The notes under the pieces were generated by a model. It did no database searches. It saw only the letters and a program-made list of their open reading frames with translations, and was not told the DNA's origin. From an uncultured Lachnospiraceae bacterium (GTDB lineage Bacteria; Bacillota; Clostridia; Lachnospirales; Lachnospiraceae), in assembly GCA_900548905.1 (NCBI GenBank), contig URMK01000025.1, positions 1-64,000 on the forward strand: a stretch of 64,000 nt of DNA. Reading direction: 5' to 3'. The position numbers and the translations under genes were made by a program. Shown here piece after piece: positions 61,994 to 64,000 of this stretch. Position 1 is the stretch's first letter. Every line of letters begins with the position of its first letter.

Positions 61994-64000
61994 AACCGAT
62001 AGCAAACCGAGTTAAAAAAATATATGCCCTGACGGCTTCTTCCTGCCTTTGTACCGGAAGTCTGCTTATGCTGAAAAGCTTTTGGGAGCTTTCCGCCGGG
62101 ACCCTTACAGCAGCAGCCGAAGGAACGGATGCCGCTTTGGCCCTGCCTTTGCTGCCGGGCCTGGAAAACAGCAGTACAAACCTTCTTTTCTCCCCCGGAG
62201 GGCTTCTCTTGTCTTCGATACTCTGTCTCCTTTTAATCACCTGGACGGAAGAAAAAAAGCTGCGTCTGCCGGTATGGGGCGGCCTGGCTGTATTTTCCCT
62301 GCTCGCAGGCTTCTTTGTTTTTCTATTGGAAAGAGGGAAAGCGGCACATTACGCTCAGGAGGCTGTTCCCATCTCCTCCTCTCCCATAGCCGGACGGGAG
62401 CTGTATCTTTTTTTCCTAATCAGCGGACTCCTTGTGCTTATGTGCGGTGTAACGGCCTTCCTGTCCTCCCAACGGCTCTGGCTGAAAGGTATCATTCTGC
62501 TTTCCCAGACAGGTATTCTTGCTGCTTATGCCATTTGGAAAATTCCTTTTTCCAAATGGGGGATTGTCATAATCCTGTTCTGCCTCCTTCTTTTTCTGGC
62601 GGAAACAGCCGCCTGTTTTATCAGCCGGAGCAGGGAAACAATTCCGTTTTCCCTGAAGAGCGGCTTGTCTTTATTTTTTACCCCGCCGGCTGAAAATGTT
62701 CTGTATCTGACACCGGTATTCCTTACCGCTGCCGTTCTTCTTGTCCTTCTTCCGACAGGAGAAAAGCCCGTGCGCTGGAATACGCTGCGCACTCTTGCGG
62801 CCGTTCTGGAAGAAAAAACAAAAGCTCTGCTGGTCCATACCAGCTATCTATTTACAGGCAGCCGGGATACCTATAGCCTTTCCTTCACCGGCTACAGCGG
62901 CGATGGGAATTTGGAAGGCAGTCTTTTTTCTGCTCCCTCCAATCAGATTTCCGTAACTGGAAGTAAAACAAAATCCCCGCTCTATCTTACCGGAACCATC
63001 CATGATTATTATAATGGACATGGCTGGGAACAAAGAGCGCTTGCTAAAAATTATCCCGGAGAAGAATACCTCCTCCATTGCAAACAGCTGGAATCCGCTT
63101 TCTCCCAAAGCACACTTACTTCGGAGGAACAGGCCGCGCTGATACGGACCTGCCGTTTTGAAGTGCGATTTGAAGGGCTGAAAACAGAAACCGTATTCTT
63201 TGCCCCTTATACAAGCAAATTTGTATTTTCCAAAGGAAAGCCCCCGGATACCCGCTACGACAGCCTCCTCCTGCCCAAGGCCCAGGGAGTCGGCTACAGT
63301 TATACACTTCTCTGTCTGGACGTGGACTGGGGCAGTCCCCTGATGCAGCAGCTTCTCCGCCAGCAGGCCTGGGCCGGCCCGCCGGTTTTGGATGCAGCCC
63401 TGCAAGAACGGGAGACTTATATTTACCAGCATTATACCGCTCTGCCCGATACGGTTCCCCGGAGAGTTTATACGCTTGCAGAGGAAATCACCCGGGGAGC
63501 CGCCAATGATTACGACAAGCTGAAGCTGCTGGAAGCCTGGCTGAGCAAACTCACTTATACGACCAGCCCTGCTGCCTGTCCCGAAGAGCAGGATTTTACC
63601 GACTATTTCCTGTTCGACAATCCGGAAGGCTACTGTACCTATTTTGCAACGGCGATGGCCGTACTGGGCCGCTGCTGCGGCATCCCCACGCGCTACGTGG
63701 AAGGGTTTGTAACCACGGGCACACGCAGGACGGAAAGCCATCCGGTCTATCTGACCGGAGACAACGCCCATGCCTGGGCGGAATGTTATATCGAAAACGT
63801 AGGATGGGTGCCGTTTGAAGCCACGCCCCGTTATTATGAGGCGGCTGCCGCTGCCTGGAGCCAGCCTTTTGTCCCTGCCGCCTCTGCTCCCGCCCTACCG
63901 GGTCCCCGGGAAACAGATTTGATACCGGAAACCGAAAACGTTGATCGTCCTTCTCCCGCGGCTTCCTACATGTCCCTGCATGGACCATCGCTTTTGCGAC
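61990..64000 (+). CDS. Transglutaminase-domain membrane protein (3' end outside window)
   Basis: The open frame runs to the window edge without a stop, giving 670 residues so far. About six membrane helices occupy residues 10-260. An extracellular part follows, with a transglutaminase-like core at about 500-612: nucleophile C549 in NPEGYCTYFATAMAVL, H594 in GDNAHAWAECY, and an acid E610 in GWVPFEATP where many members have Asp. A Pro/Ala/Ser-rich stretch begins near residue 620, probably leading to a last helix, as in TgpA-type proteins. The ATG overlaps the DUF58 stop by 4 nt. MoxR, DUF58 and transglutaminase together are a well-known conserved trio of uncertain function, perhaps in envelope protein processing. 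Confidence 0.92.
   Translation, partial: MKPIANRVKKIYALTASSCLCTGSLLMLKSFWELSAGTLTAAAEGTDAALALPLLPGLENSSTNLLFSPGGLLLSSILCLLLITWTEEKKLRLPVWGGLAVFSLLAGFFVFLLERGKAAHYAQEAVPISSSPIAGRELYLFFLISGLLVLMCGVTAFLSSQRLWLKGIILLSQTGILAAYAIWKIPFSKWGIVIILFCLLLFLAETAACFISRSRETIPFSLKSGLSLFFTPPAENVLYLTPVFLTAAVLLVLLPTGEKPVRWNTLRTLAAVLEEKTKALLVHTSYLFTGSRDTYSLSFTGYSGDGNLEGSLFSAPSNQISVTGSKTKSPLYLTGTIHDYYNGHGWEQRALAKNYPGEEYLLHCKQLESAFSQSTLTSEEQAALIRTCRFEVRFEGLKTETVFFAPYTSKFVFSKGKPPDTRYDSLLLPKAQGVGYSYTLLCLDVDWGSPLMQQLLRQQAWAGPPVLDAALQERETYIYQHYTALPDTVPRRVYTLAEEITRGAANDYDKLKLLEAWLSKLTYTTSPAACPEEQDFTDYFLFDNPEGYCTYFATAMAVLGRCCGIPTRYVEGFVTTGTRRTESHPVYLTGDNAHAWAECYIENVGWVPFEATPRYYEAAAAAWSQPFVPAASAPALPGPRETDLIPETENVDRPSPAASYMSLHGPSLLR

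Overview
The window looks like chromosome of a Gram-positive gut anaerobe of the Clostridia, most likely a Lachnospiraceae member of the Eisenbergiella/Hungatella type. This is inferred from strong AGGAGG-type ribosome sites, roughly balanced base composition, CUT1 sugar ABC systems with no ATPase gene beside them, a YesM/YesN-type two-component pair, many intracellular hemicellulases and AraC regulators. There are no rRNA or tRNA genes, no CRISPR array and no clear prophage.

Region 1 (1-9572) is an exopolysaccharide-type operon on the minus strand: XRE regulator, small secreted protein, membrane glycosyltransferase, dolichol-phosphate-mannose-synthase-like GT2, SH3 membrane protein, two GT4 enzymes and a short polymerase-like membrane protein. 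Its upstream end abuts a 1.5-kb segment bounded by two perfect 33-bp inverted repeats (7986-8018 and 9488-9520). The segment carries a tyrosine recombinase and one perfect consensus promoter (TTGACA-N17-TATAAT, 9416-9444). Each repeat has the form of a tyrosine-recombinase core site. As assembled, the promoter points away from the operon into a terminator just outside the right repeat. Inversion would put it about 80 bp upstream of the XRE start codon. I read this as a self-contained ON/OFF promoter switch for the polysaccharide operon, and it is the main finding.

Region 2 (9.8-24.3 kb) holds plant-glycan genes. GH127 is on the plus strand. A minus-strand operon encodes a GPH sugar symporter, a creatininase-family enzyme, a carboxylesterase and a GH31, with a divergent AraC regulator. 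A CarD-like regulator with a small partner, a second AraC regulator, a GH3 enzyme and an Rpn-type nuclease follow.

Region 3 (24.4-28.5 kb) holds a DedA protein, a LysR regulator, a YkvI-type transporter and a D-amino acid aminotransferase. A 91-bp near-perfect hairpin sits in the lysR/ykvI intergenic space.

Region 4 (28.5-43.8 kb) is a xylan/arabinoxylan oligosaccharide locus. One arm is binding protein, two permeases, GH39 and GH43. The divergent arm is a domain-permuted GH3 and a GH35-like enzyme. A DUF2284 protein and a YesMN-like two-component system follow. A 42-bp dispersed repeat seen in the polysaccharide operon recurs between the response regulator and the kinase.

Region 5 (43.8-55.2 kb) is an eight-gene minus-strand operon: DUF1537 acid-sugar kinase, iron alcohol dehydrogenase, DapA/NanA-family aldolase, PdxA-family dehydrogenase, binding protein, two permeases and a BNR propeller hydrolase. 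A divergent PrpR-like regulator and two copies of a 17-bp dyad accompany it. The second permease has lost about 59 residues including its EAA loop, and the regulator's AAA+ domain is degenerate.

Region 6 (55.3-64 kb) holds a MATE exporter overlapping a GH63-like glycosidase gene, a broken AAA/DUF4143 pseudogene, and a MoxR, DUF58 and transglutaminase operon that runs off the end. Apart from the two binding lipoproteins and the small secreted protein of region 1, I see no signal peptide on any carbohydrate protein. The hydrolases therefore probably act on imported oligosaccharides inside the cell.
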